Below, piece by piece: positions 1-10,938 of a DNA stretch of 64,000 nt; position 1 is the first letter of the stretch, and every line of letters starts with the position of its first letter. Source of the DNA: Benincasa hispida (taxonomy: Eukaryota > Streptophyta > Magnoliopsida > Cucurbitales > Cucurbitaceae). A model generated the notes under the pieces. That model saw only the letters and a list, made by a program, of their open reading frames with translations. It did no database searches and was not told where the DNA came from. A program made the position numbers and the translations under genes. Where the stretch lies: NCBI RefSeq assembly GCF_009727055.1, contig NC_052357.1:17591268-17655267 (forward strand). The letters are read 5' to 3'.

Positions 1-1489
1 ATATATAAAAATATTATTATTAGAAAGGGTAATTGCGATGAATAATATTTTTAAAGATAATAATCAAGTGCATAACAACATTTTAAAACAATTACAAATA
101 TAGCAAAGTCTATCAACTATATACTTCTATCGAGACTCTTACCAATAATATGGTCTATCATTAATAGACTCTTATCAACGATATGGTCTATCACTAGTAT
201 ATTATCTAAATTTTGCTATATTTATAATTTTTTTAATATTATATCATATCTGCTAATACGACGTTGAACTTGATTGCTATATCTGTGATTATCTTATTAC
301 AAATTAATCAAAACTTTTTAGGGAAAAAAATTAAACTTCAATTTAATATTATAAAACATAGTTCTCTCCTTTTCCATTTCCTTCTTGATTTTTTTTCAAT
401 TTCCTCCTCAATTAATATTTAAGCTTAACACAATAGTGTTAGCTTGATAAAAAAAAATTAGCTAACAAATTATCTTGCCATTTTGGTTTTGCATCTTAAA
501 AACCATATATCAATCCAACCTATAAAATATAAATAATGTACTATGTTACATGTCATTTATAGTTAGAGAGACATTTGAATTTGGCGAAGTTCAATAAGTG
601 CGTAAGATCAAATAACTGTATTGTATGTCATTTGGTTAGAGATAATCACATTTCATGTTGCAAAACAAAGTATGTTTCTTGAGATTATACGTTTTATTTA
701 TGATTAGTTAAACTCTATAATGAGGATCTCAATTTTGATTTGGTCATTGTTTTGTGATTAATGAAGTTTCTATTAAAAAATAGAAATAAATTTAACTTCA
801 TGAAAATTGTAATTGATGATATATCAATCTCTCAATTTTTCTTCATTCTCATCATTTTCATTTCTTTTCATAGTACTCATAACTATATAGACACTTTCTC
901 TTAACTTTTTTTAATGGCTAGGTGCGTAGACATTTGATATTTTCTCTCTCTAAATGATAATCCATTTAGTTGTAGCTTTAATTTCCATAGACGGTGAGCC
1001 TAAGATTATGATCAAATCAAATCTAAGATTTCATCCTAAGATTTAATTTCCATCTAATTGAGAGTGATGTCCACACCCCAAATTCAATTCTTACCCATCA
1101 AAATATTGTTGTTTTTCCCTTCAAATTTGGAAAAAAACAAATGACCAAAGCCAAGAAAATAAAACTAAACAAAGCTAAGAAAAGAAGAAGAAATTATTAA
1201 TTAAGATTGAAGTAAGTATGAAATCCTATAATATCTTAATGATGCAAGGTTGAGAGTGATGTGTGTTGTGTCCCAATCCATTGTGGAAGAAGAATATTTT
1301 TGGTCAGTTACAAAAGTAATAAAAAATTGAATCTTTATAACAAAGAGTAAGGGAAATAACACTATCAATTTTCTTTGTACTAGGAAAATGGAAGGTAAAG
1401 ATATCCTACTCCAAACGATTTTAGACTCACATATGGTGATATATGTTGTGTCCTAGACGTTTGAATATTTTATTTGACATACTCTATGA
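1..1489. other. AT-rich spacer without recognisable gene
   Basis: No sustained reading frame or recognisable domain on either strand. The base composition is strongly AT-rich with many homopolymer runs. The only structure I can support is the inverted-repeat element near its left end, listed separately. Confidence 0.7.
79..240. repeat. MITE-like inverted-repeat element with internal 33-bp tandem copy
   Basis: The left edge (around ACAAATATAGCAAA, 93-106) is mirrored at the right edge by TTTGCTATATTTATAA (212-227), giving a small foldback of about 160 bp. Inside it, a ~33-bp unit beginning AGACTCTTA is present twice in tandem (133-164 and 165-197). No coding capacity is visible. A similar but diverged foldback lies at about 2336-2505. 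From memory, this style of element is common in cucurbit introns and spacers, so the taxonomic hint is inference. Confidence 0.5.
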
Positions 1490-1766
1490 TGTAACGTTTG
1501 AGTTTAAGAGGGATAAATGAATGAATCGAGGTCACAGTTGGATGAGTGAGATCCTAAAATGCTTAAAAGAATTTAAAGTTACTACTTATACCAACCAAGT
1601 GTTTTTTCAATGGCTTAATCAAGCCATAGGAACTTCAAAGTTCAACGTGCTTTGCTGGGAGCAATTTTATGTTGATTCGGTGACCTTGTTGAAAGGACAT
1701 GAATCTTCACGTTTGAAAGTCATTTAAGACGAGTAAATAGTATGAACAAGTTGCAAGGGATGCAGG
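1490..1766 (+). mobile_element. Cassandra-like TRIM LTR, degraded copy (5S rRNA-derived)
   Basis: The block starts TGTAACG and aligns by eye along its length with the better copy at 13611-13970. Shared features are the GAGTTTA(A/G)GAGG start, the TTACTACTTATACCAAC block and the AACTTCAAAGTT block. The middle resembles the 3' half of plant 5S rRNA, but here the 5S match is decayed (TTCAACGTGCTTTGC in place of TTAAGCGTGCTTGG). Cassandra elements are non-autonomous TRIM retrotransposons whose LTRs carry a 5S-like segment. A 68-codon open frame here is incidental. I see no second LTR or PBS, so it is probably a solo or truncated LTR. Confidence 0.6.
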
Positions 1767-2335
1767 AGAATGTCAAGCCATCAGATGTCAAATCTTGGTC
1801 CAAATTTAAGTTACATATATAGTATACTATACAAATGTTAAGGTTTTCTACATCTTAATTTTAGGTCGAATTTCATGAATGATATTTTGTTACTCATATT
1901 CTTATAGATTATACCACCAACGGTAGACTAGGAAAGTAGATAATTCAAAAGTGATCCACAAAGGGGAAAATTAATGAGTTTTGAGAAATTGAGAAAAGGG
2001 AGGGAGAGGAACATAGAAAAGACATCCATAGAAACTTCTATATTTCAAGTAGAATTACCATTTTATATATGGATCCCTGCAATATCCAATGGAGATCTTC
2101 TAGTTCTACCATTATTTGTGACAAAATATCTACAAAAAAAGAAAAAAGAACCCTCAAATTGATAAAGGTTCCTCCTATACTTTTTGCTCCTTGTGCTAGC
2201 TTATCTAGACCAACAAATCACATTAACTATTGAAATAATTTATAGGTTTAGCCCATTTTGATTTTTGGTTCTCTCCTTCTCTTTCAATAATCTATTATAT
2301 TTTAATTAATATAAATTAATAAAATTATTTTAAAT
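1767..2335. other. Spacer, nothing recognised
   Basis: AT-rich. A 62-codon ATG-initiated frame near 1974-2162 is low-complexity and matches nothing I know. No RNA gene or repeat boundary is visible. Confidence 0.6.
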
Positions 2336-2505
2336 ATAAAAAATAGTGAAAATATTTACAAATAATAATAAAATATCACAATCTATCTATGATTTGACCG
2401 TGATAAACTACTATATGTGTCTATCATGACACAAATAAATACAAAGAGTAATTTATCATTATATTTATAAATATTTTGGTTCATTTTTCCATATCTAAAA
2501 ATAAC
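2336..2505. repeat. MITE-like foldback, second copy
   Basis: The left arm GAAAATATTTACAAATAATA is mirrored by the right arm TTTATAAATATTTTGG near 2464-2481. The core has imperfect palindromic TCTATC/GATAGA-type sequence. It resembles the element at 79-240 in arrangement. Similar text (GAAAATATTTACAAATAATA) also occurs near 8759-8778. It is non-coding. Confidence 0.45.
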
Positions 2506-3221
2506 CCTATAATTAACTCATTTTTTTTATCCAACAAAAGTAGGATATATTTAAAAGTAAAATTTAAAGAACCTTACTTCCTAATATATATATCAAGTCT
2601 TGTTTTTTTAATATATATATTCTAGTCATTTTTATGGTAGAGGAATAAAATGTCGAACAAAATTTAATTCAAACTCTAATAATTAATGGTTAGCTCATTT
2701 TGCTTTTTCTAGATGTAAACCAAATCACTAATCAATCATAGTTTAATGGATTAAAAAAATAAATAATTTTAGAAAAAAAAACATTTTTAGTATTTTAGTT
2801 TTGGATTTATTTTTTTTATATTTTAAAATGTTATATTTTTAGACCTTAAATTTTGAGTTTGATTTCATTTTAGTTCTTAGATTTCAGAATTTTACAATTT
2901 TACCCTTGAGATTTGAGTTCAGTTAATTCATAAGTTTCAAAATTTATATTTTTCATTTCAATTTTTCACTAGACACTTACTTTCAATCATTGGAGTCAAT
3001 GTATATTAACTAATTTAAAATAATTATGAAGTGAAATTTTAAATCTAATTTTATCTGTGATGAAAAATAGTGAAACTTAATGAATTATAACTCTTTTAAA
3101 TTAATTAATAGACATTAACAGACAAAAAACTAGTATATAATGAAAAGTCGAAATCAAAAGTATAAATCTTGAACCTAGGGACAAAATTGAAAGAAAATTT
3201 AAATCTCAAGGTTAGAACTTG
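2506..3221. other. AT-rich spacer, nothing recognised
   Basis: Long A and T runs, no coherent reading frame and no repeat boundary I can define. Confidence 0.6.
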
Positions 3222-3521
3222 TAAGCCCTATTTGGTAATTTTTGTTGTTTTTGTTTTTAAAAATTAAGTCTATTTCATCAACAATTCTTACAATGATTTA
3301 CATCTTTCTTAAGTACAATGGTTAAAATCTTAGCCAAATTTCAAAAACAAAAATAATTTTTTGAAAGCTACTTTTTTTAATTCTCAAAATTTGACTTTGT
3401 TTTTTAAACCATCGATGAAAAATAGATAATAAAGGAAGAAATTTGGAAGTAGATGTAATGTTCATAAACTTAATTTTAAAAAACAAAAACAAAAAACAAA
3501 ATGATTATCAAACGAGATCGT
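3222..3521. mobile_element. MITE, ~300 bp, family copy 1
   Basis: The left terminus (TATTTGGTAATTTTTGTTG, 3230-3248) is mirrored by the right terminus, ending in AATGATTATCAAACGAGA. The arms extend imperfectly for ~45 bp, up to the inner TTAAG/CTTAA positions. The interior is AT-rich and non-coding. A second copy with the same interior landmarks, such as AAAAATAGATAATAAAG, lies at 7783-8066. A ~300-bp AT-rich element with long imperfect terminal inverted repeats and no transposase fits a MITE. The superfamily cannot be fixed by eye. Confidence 0.65.
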
Positions 3522-5579
3522 AACAATTTAAAATCAATAGATTAAATGAAATGAAACTCACAAATTAAGAATTAAAAGTATAATATTTAGTAATTTAGAG
3601 AATAAATGATAACTTAATCTAAAATTTAGGGAAAAAATAAGTATATTTTCCGCATTTTTTATAGATAAAAAATTTCCCTTTTATACATAGATCAAAAGTT
3701 AGAATCTCTTGATCACATTCACAATATTAATTATTATATATATATTTTTAGCTTTACACCTGAAAAGAAAAATTTAAAACAACAATTGTTAAAAATATAA
3801 GACAGACGTGTGAGTGTGATTAAACGTTGGGCACTATGATCAAAGTTGGATTAGCTTAAAAACATCCAGCCGACATGTCAGTTAGGTGGCCAAATCTGGT
3901 TTTCCATCAAATCATCTTTTTATTTATTTATTTAATTTTAATTTTACTTCAAATAAAAAAAATGTAAATTCATTTAATTAAAAAAACACTATTTACCTAG
4001 GTGTCAAAATATCCATGATAGATATATAATGGGTATATTTTATTATTTTAAACTTTAAAAAAAAATTATTTATTTTGAAAAGCATCCATGATAGTCTTGA
4101 ACTCTTTATTTTAAATACAATAAATGAGATTCAAACTATGTATCTTTTGATAGTTAGTCAGTTAAAAGGTATCCATGGTTACTTTAAACTCTAGACTATG
4201 TTTATAAAACAACATTGATATTGTATTTATTGTATTTTCTTCTTGAAAATGAAGAATATTGATATAGATATAGTATATATTTTCAATGAATCAGCGTTTT
4301 ATTAACTTTTAACTGATTTTTATTTGGCATTTAGTACTTTTAACACTGTTTATAGGCCTTCTCTAAAATCTATGGTTCAAATCTTTATATCTCACTTTTT
4401 TGTATTTTTTAAAAAAAGATATTGTTTATAGAATATTACTATTATTATATTGTGTAAGATATCAAATATATTTGAACTAAATCGATGTAATTTAACACAT
4501 ACTAACAACTTTATAAACACTTTGTTAAGAAATCGACAATCAAAGAAATGCATAAAACGTAATGAATGTAAAAATTAACACAGAGATTTATATGGTTCGC
4601 TAACAGTGTATTAGCTACACCTACGATAGAGGGAGAGAGAATTTTATTATTAGCGAAAAATATCATATTGTAGATTTAGAGATACAAGTGCACTCTTCTA
4701 AACTTTAGAGTCAAACTCGTAAATAATGTAAATACAAATACAAATTATTAGGTTTCGGGGGCACCAAAGCGTGTCACCCCTGGATCCTTACTCGTCGATC
4801 TGGCAATGAGACTCCATTCTTGGTCATTTGAAGCATTGAATAACATATTTAAAACATTCTAACGTAAAGGTAAATAAAACATAATTAATATCTATTTTAA
4901 GACTAAATTGTAATAATGGCCAGTCATGATTTAAAGTTATTTTTGTAAGGTTTTGGCCGACATCGATAGACAAATTTTGTGCACATATATATATTTAGGG
5001 TAAAATTAGGGTTTCACCGACGATACAATAATAGAAGAATAAGTTGTCAATTCCACAAATCCACATGTAGTTGAGCCATGCAACACCTTAATTGATAAGT
5101 GGGGGCCTTACTATCAATTCTCTTACACACAAATATGCCCTTTGAAATGACCTTTTTCTTTCTTTTTATTTTATTACTCTTTCAAGTATAAAACACAAAG
5201 CGCTTCGACATTTTTTTTGTGGTCTCTCTCGTTCAACAATCACTTCATAAACAGCTTTTTTCAGCTCTACATGTTTTGTACAAACCCTTTAAGCTCTTCA
5301 ATTGCCTCATGTTAAATGTTTGTGTTAAGGATATTCTGTTAGGTTGACGGTTGTATTCATATATATAGTTGTGTAGTCAATGACGTGTGTCGGAGTTCAG
5401 CTGAGTTCATAAGACTGGCCATTCTCAATGTCACTTCAACAGTTTTAACATTATTTACCATTGACCAAGAGATCCGTGTGGATTCGAATCCTTCCAAACC
5501 CTACATGTTGCTGAACTTAGTTTAAAAAAAGAAAAAAAAAGTTTATATATGGTTGAGAAATATGTGTATATAGTAAGAC
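3522..5579. other. AT-rich spacer with possible unclassified repeat debris
   Basis: No gene recognised. A block near 4560-4830 (ATATGGTTCGCTAACAGTGT and a GC-richer patch around 4755-4815) resembles retroelement LTR debris, but I cannot define its ends. The stretch at 5040-5330 has promoter-like TATAAAA (5188-5194) but no open reading frame downstream, so no gene is called. Confidence 0.5.
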
Positions 5580-5727
5580 TCACGAATTAGATCAATAATT
5601 AACTATTAGATCCCACATTGGAAAGTAGAGAAACTTCACGATCTTTATAAGATACATGAGTTACTCTTCTTATTGCTAATTGGTTTGAGATGAAACCTTA
5701 TGTTTATCTAATATGGTATCAAAGCTC
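5580..5727 (+). mobile_element. Short LTR fragment followed by tRNA-Met primer-binding site
   Basis: The block around GATCCCACATTGG to CTAATTGGTTTGAGATGAAA matches, from memory, the end of a short LTR family common in dicots. It is followed by TGGTATCAAAGCTC at 5714-5727. Plant LTR elements primed by initiator tRNA-Met normally show TGGTATCAGAGC, so this is a one-mismatch PBS. No gag or pol follows, so it could be a TRIM/LARD remnant. The left boundary is uncertain. Confidence 0.5.
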
Positions 5728-7782
5728 ACGAAGTCCAAAAACGGGTATCGGTAAAAAAAATTTGAAATTTGATCCAAGAATGATGAACCCAAAGAGGCAC
5801 CAAAATCGAACTGTTCAACTTTAAGTCAAATCTATATATTTAACTTTTAGACTCTATATATTAAAACAAAGCTATCCAAAACTATATGTTAGAATATAAA
5901 ATAAAAGGACGTGTCTTCCGTTATATATCTAGAAATTATGGAATACGTTTTTTCTTGCCCGTTTTAGTGTCATTTATCCCTACCTTAAGTTTATTTAGAA
6001 CGTTCGGAAAAATCTTTTCTTCCTTGTTATAATAGCCCTATAAAGTAGCTTGTTTACACAATTTACCTGACGTTTTATACTTATTTAGAGTAATAAGACG
6101 ACGTTATTCCTTACTTATATATATATTTTCGATCTCCGATTTGGTCCATATTGCTGTGGAAGTGTGAAACTATATTAACATATCATTGATACAAGATTGA
6201 GATGACCTCCTGTCTTTTTGGCAGTTGAGATATTTCCAACTTTTTTTTTTTTAATAAAAAGAAAATTGTCCAAATAATACAATGCTTTTGGGCACATAAA
6301 TGCAAAAAGTTGGCCGAAGTTCAAAATTCTAATAATTGCAATAGAGACTTGCTAATTTGTGAGTTCCTAAACTGTATGCATTTTTGGGATATAAAGTTTG
6401 TCTTTCACTTGAGAGGTTGGAATCATCATTATCCCTTCAACATGTCCTTTCAATTGTGAATTTTGATGAGATGTGAAAAATAAGTAATAGGCGAAAATTA
6501 CTCTATTAATTTCTTGAGCCACACAAAAGCCACAAAAAGTTAATAAAGTTATATATTACATAACTAATTTTATAGACAAAGGCTAAGGCTTTATTTGTTT
6601 CATATATTAACAGGATTTTTCTTTAAATCTTCTAAAAATGTAGTTAATAAATTAATATCAATTACTTATTATTATTAATTGAACTTAATAAATTTCAATT
6701 AACATCTTTAGGTTAATATTTTAAAGTCAATCGAAACGAAGCTTTAAGAAAATTGAATGTAACAGGCTTCTTTTATTTTGTTTTGTTAGGCTTATATTGC
6801 ATGTGAAATGTGATTGATTATTAGGTATGTCATTTTAAAGATAGGATGAATAAGATGAATCCACTATGGAACTCATCTTTATCTCAACTATATTGTTGTT
6901 GTCTTCATCAGTCCTACCATGTATTCAAATATTTCAAGTGATTAATGAACTTTTAGAAATCTTATCTTTTTAAAAGTATTTCAACTGATAAACCCTACCT
7001 AATTTAGCATAAATACCACTCCAAAAGCATACTAAACTATTTGAGAACTCCCATGATTTAAGAGAAAACCCTACCTAATTTAGCCAGTTAAAATGAGATG
7101 ACAGCATTCATAAATATTAAGATTTGGAATCTCCAAAACTCAACTGTTTTTTTTCTTTCATTTTTCACTATATATATATATTTTTAAATATCCAAGAGGG
7201 AAGGAATGCAAAACTTTGGGTAAACTATCGTTTTCTTTCTGTTTCTCATTTTTCTCTCAAAGAAAAATACCCGAGTGTTCCATAGACTGCACCTATTCAG
7301 GAGAGTTGTCCAGGAAAAAACCGCCACAGAGTAGTTATTATTTTTTTTAAAAAAATTATTTTTTAAAGTTTTTTTTCTTTATGTATTAAGAAAAAAAACG
7401 AATATAAAATTAGTTACAACTTAATTATTTTCGTTTCACAAACTTACACATCACGTCCTACCTCAGTCTACTGCTTAAAACAAAATCGATCCCTTTCTGG
7501 TTGCACATTACCTTTTTTAATTAATTTTTACATATAGGAAATGACATGACCCCTTCTGATATAAATAAAAAAAATTATATTATTGTGTTTTTGATCCTTT
7601 CAAAAGGACAATTGACAATACAGCGCCAAATCTGAACCATGCAAAGCCCTGCTCGAAAGAAAAAAAAGGTGAGGGTTGGAGGGTAGGGGCTAGTCTTTGT
7701 TGTATGTGTACAATTAGAGAGGGTGACAAATTATAGTGCTTTTTTTAAAGTGTGAAAAGAGGGAAAATGTCAATTCCTTACA
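5728..7782. other. AT-rich spacer, nothing recognised
   Basis: No supported reading frame. Homopolymer T and A runs are frequent (for example 6240-6253). No repeat boundaries were resolved. Confidence 0.6.
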
Positions 7783-8066
7783 CCCTAGTTTGGAACTATT
7801 TCGTTTTTTATTTTTGGTTTTTAAAAAATAAATTTATTTTTTTTTAATATTTTACAATAATTTGTATTTTTATCAAGTACAATAATTGAATTTTTAGCTA
7901 AATTCTAAAAATAAAAACAAAAATATAAAAACTACTTTTTCTTTTTAGTTTTCAAATTTTGACTTGGTTTTTTAATACCATTGATAAAAAATAGATAATA
8001 AAGAAAGACAAATCGATGTAGAAGTAGAGTCTATAGGCTTAATTTTAAAAAACAAAAACAAAAACT
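7783..8066. mobile_element. MITE, family copy 2, right end lost
   Basis: The interior aligns by eye with copy 1 at 3222-3521: AAGTACAATAATTGAATTTT, TTGACTTGGTTTTTTAATACC, ATAGATAATAAAG and the terminal AATTTTAAAAAACAAAAAC run. The expected right terminus (ATTATCAAAC type) is missing, because the sequence passes directly into the next inverted-repeat element at about 8067. This suggests that element replaced or inserted into the terminus. Confidence 0.6.
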
Positions 8067-9047
8067 AATGGCTTGTTTGATAACGTTCTTGTTTCCCGTT
8101 TTCTGTCTCCCGTTCCTTGTTCCTTGTTTCTTGTTTCGTGTTACCTCTTTCTTTTAGAATAAGAAATAGAAATTTGTTTAATAACTATTTTTGTTTCTTG
8201 ATTCTTCAAAAAAGAAAAGAAAAGAAAAGAAAAGAAACAAGAACAAAAACTTGTTTGATAACTATTTATTGTTTCTCATTTCTTGTATTTTTTTCCTTAC
8301 ATTTTTTCCATATTTTATAAAATCTAATTATATGAAATAAAAAAAATATATACATTAAAGTATAAAAAATAATTATCAAATACACATAGCTCCCGATGTA
8401 AAATTAATAACAATCATACAATTGTTTCTATCATTCACATGTTGCTAAAATTTGATTTACAATATTATTTCTCACTAGTCATTTCTTTTAAATTTTAAAT
8501 CATGTAGACTCAAATCTAACTCAATTATATTATTATGTAAATGTCGTGGTTATAAAAAATATTAAAATGAACCTAAATGAATATTTTAGTAAACAAAATT
8601 TATATATTGTAAAATTATAATTGGTTTGGTATGTAAGAAAAATAAAAATATTAAAAAAAATATATAAAAATGCATATTATAAAATTTAAAATTCAAATTC
8701 AAAAAATATTTATGTATACATATTAAAAAAGAAAATTATTTTAAATGACAAAACTGCCGAAAATATTTACAAATAATAACAAAATATCATAGTTAAGAAA
8801 TGTTTTGAGCATGCTTCCTAACCAACTAGACAAATCTACATTGATACGTTTTGGAAACATCTTTAAATAAAATAGAAACAGAATAAGAGAAATTACTTTT
8901 TGTAATTTCTCAATTTTGACCCCATTTTTAGGAACATTTCTCAAATTTTAGGAACAAGAAACAAGAATGGTTATCAAACAGGTCAGTTTCTTAAAAAATG
9001 AGAACCGGAAACCGAAAACGAAAACGTTATCAAATGGGCCCTAAATG
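8067..9047. mobile_element. ~970-bp inverted-terminal-repeat element (hAT-like, non-autonomous)
   Basis: The left end TTTGATAACGTTCTTGTTT (8075-8093) is mirrored by the right end, whose complement reads TTTGATAACGTTTTCGTTTT (near 9018-9037). Just outside are CTAATGG on the left and CTAAATGG on the right. This is a possible 7-8-bp target duplication, which would suit a hAT element. An AAAAG microsatellite lies at about 8211-8235. No transposase frame is present and small ORFs on both strands are low-complexity. It may be two nested foldbacks, because a second mirrored pair (AACAAGAAACAAGAATGG near 8951-8968) lies inside. Confidence 0.5.
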
Positions 9048-9870
9048 GTTACCATTGGGGCCTCTATTATTAAGAATATTTTCTCCCTTATTCTTTTTTA
9101 TATTCCACATAAAGGGTAACTGAAATTTTAAACTATTATAAATATTATGATAATAGATGCCCATTAGCTACTCATGCTTAGTGTACATTAACCATGTGTT
9201 ACTTATCCATTATCCCATGTGTTGTCCATATGTCTCAAGATTACACACTATTAGTGTCCATGTAATCCACCTCCTACTTGCCAAATTGCCTATAAACAAT
9301 GGCATGGATTCCTGCAAAGGTTGGGGGAAGAAGAAAGGCTAGATTTGATTGATTGATGAGTAGAATGCAGAAGGCTTGAGAGTTTAGGGTGCTTGAAGGC
9401 TTAAAATGCAGACGAAGGGGAATGAGGTTGGACGGGGGGTTGTATAGGACGAGATTTTGGGAAACCCTACAATCGCTATGATTAGAAATGGCAGGCTTTT
9501 GGAATTCCAAAAAAAAAAAAAAAACCTCTTTTCATTAAATGCCTGACAGATGAAAGACGCCTCGTCTGTCGGCGTATTAATGATGCCTAGAAACCCTAAA
9601 CGTTTAGACCGTCTGAATTCCCGTGTAGACGTTCAAATAACTCTCATGTGAGTTAGGAAGAATATGGGTGTAATGAGCGCCCCACACATCGCAATAATTA
9701 TCGCAAAACCATTCAAAGATAAATTATCGCAATTGAAAAATCAAATTCTCAAAACAACAAGCTAAAAAAAAGATTGAATCAAAACTAAGTAACGAAAGCA
9801 GTAAATGATAGGAGAATGGATGCCTTTAAAAAAGTATAACATGTTACCATAAGGCGCATCCATACGCGCG
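9048..9870. other. Unassigned region, probably retroelement 3' flank
   Basis: No protein domain is recognised. A patch at 9560-9640 contains AAACGTTTAGAC and GTGTAGACGTTC. The segment 9660-9870 leads into the minus-strand Athila integrase end, so it is likely the untranslated sequence after that pol. An A16 run sits near 9508. I see no LTR copy here matching the Athila LTR at 23414-24870. Confidence 0.45.
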
Positions 9871-9871
9871 A

Positions 9872-10480
9872 TCACGCTTGCCCGGCTAGGTCAATGGTTT
9901 CTTTGTTGCGATCCATAAGCCCCCATAGTAGGGCTTTATGGCGTTGATCATTGACCATGAAGATGTTGCTCCCGTCCTCGCTAGCTAACTCCACCGCTCT
10001 GTATGGAAAGATGCTCTTGATTATAAATGGACCAGACCATCGTGACTTTAGTTTCCTTGGAAACAACAGAAGGCGAGCATTAAATAACAAAACTTGTTAT
10101 CTAACTACAAAGTTCTTCTTACTAATTCTTTCATCATGCCATCTCTTTGTTTGCTCTTTATAAATCTTGGCATTCTCGTAAGCAGTTATGCGCCATTCAG
10201 TGAGTTCGTTCAATTGCAGCTTTCGGGCCTCCCTGCATTGTTTAGATCAAAGTTTAACTTCTTAGGTGACCATTGCGCTTTATGGTTCAGTTCCAGAGGC
10301 AGATGGCAGGCTTTTCCGAAGACAAGGGCATATGAGGACATCCCAATAGGTGTTTTATAGGCTGTCTGGTATGCCCACAAGCTTCATCTAGCCGTCGCAC
10401 CCAATCCTTCCTTGAGATGCTTACCACTTTCTCCAGAATAGACTTGATCTCCCTGTTAGAGATCTTTGCCTGGCCATTTG
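9872..10480 (-). pseudogene. Athila-type Ty3/gypsy integrase, C-terminal part (broken)
   Basis: Minus-strand frames encode the C-terminal integrase region of an Athila-lineage polyprotein. The segment at 9872-10090 contains KLKSRWSGPFIIKS and a following AVELASEDG stretch, the beta-rich tail typical of this lineage. Upstream, 10094-10480 encodes the LTEW...[10 protein letters not shown] type helix region in another frame, so at least one frameshift separates them. It continues the integrase core at 10482-10938. The element is inactive. Its RT is likely the one at 18 kb, with the intervening DNA lost or replaced. Confidence 0.8.
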
Positions 10481-10481
10481 T

Positions 10482-10938
10482 TTATGGGTGATAGGCGGTT
10501 GCAACCCTGTGATTGACATTGAACTTGATTAGTAAATTCATAATGATGCGATCAATGAAGTGTGTACCTTCGTCGCTTATTAATGCACGAGGCATGCCAA
10601 ATCTCGTGAAAATGTTATTTTTAAGAGACTTAGCCACCGTGATCGCATCATTTTTGGCGCAAGAGATGGCCTCTACCCATTTGGAGATGTAATCCACACC
10701 AACTAAGATATACTGGTGGCCTTCAGATGCTGGAAAGGGGCCCATGAAGTCTATGCCCCAAACGTCAAACAATTCTACTTCCAAGATAGAAGTCAACGAC
10801 ATTTCGTCTTTTCTGGTCATATTCCTTATCCTCTGGCACTTATCGCATTGTACTGCATGGGCGCGGGCATCCTTGAATAGAGTTGGCCAGAAGTAGCAAA
10901 TCTGAAGGACTTTAGCAGCAGTCCTTTGCCCTCCAAAG
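10482..10938 (-). pseudogene. Athila-type integrase core, cut by an LTR
   Basis: The minus frame starts in HFGGQRTAAKVLQICYFWP and continues with a zinc-binding CDKCQR motif. The catalytic core follows: WGIDFMGPFPAS (first Asp), then ISDEGTHF (second Asp), ending at ATAYHP just before the expected PQTNG. Both visible catalytic Asp residues are intact, unlike the copy at 26 kb. The protein is abruptly cut at HF, where the TGTAACACCCC LTR begins at 10939. Residues encoded beyond that point come from the LTR. The function in the parent element is cDNA integration. Confidence 0.85.

Noticed and set aside
5040..5330. TATAAAA and CT-rich stretch as a host gene promoter
   Set aside because: No open reading frame or exon-like sequence follows within 1 kb on the plus strand.
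9157..9510. Pair of 61- and 78-codon frames on opposite strands
   Set aside because: Short, low-complexity, unknown. No promoter or splice context convincing enough for a host gene.
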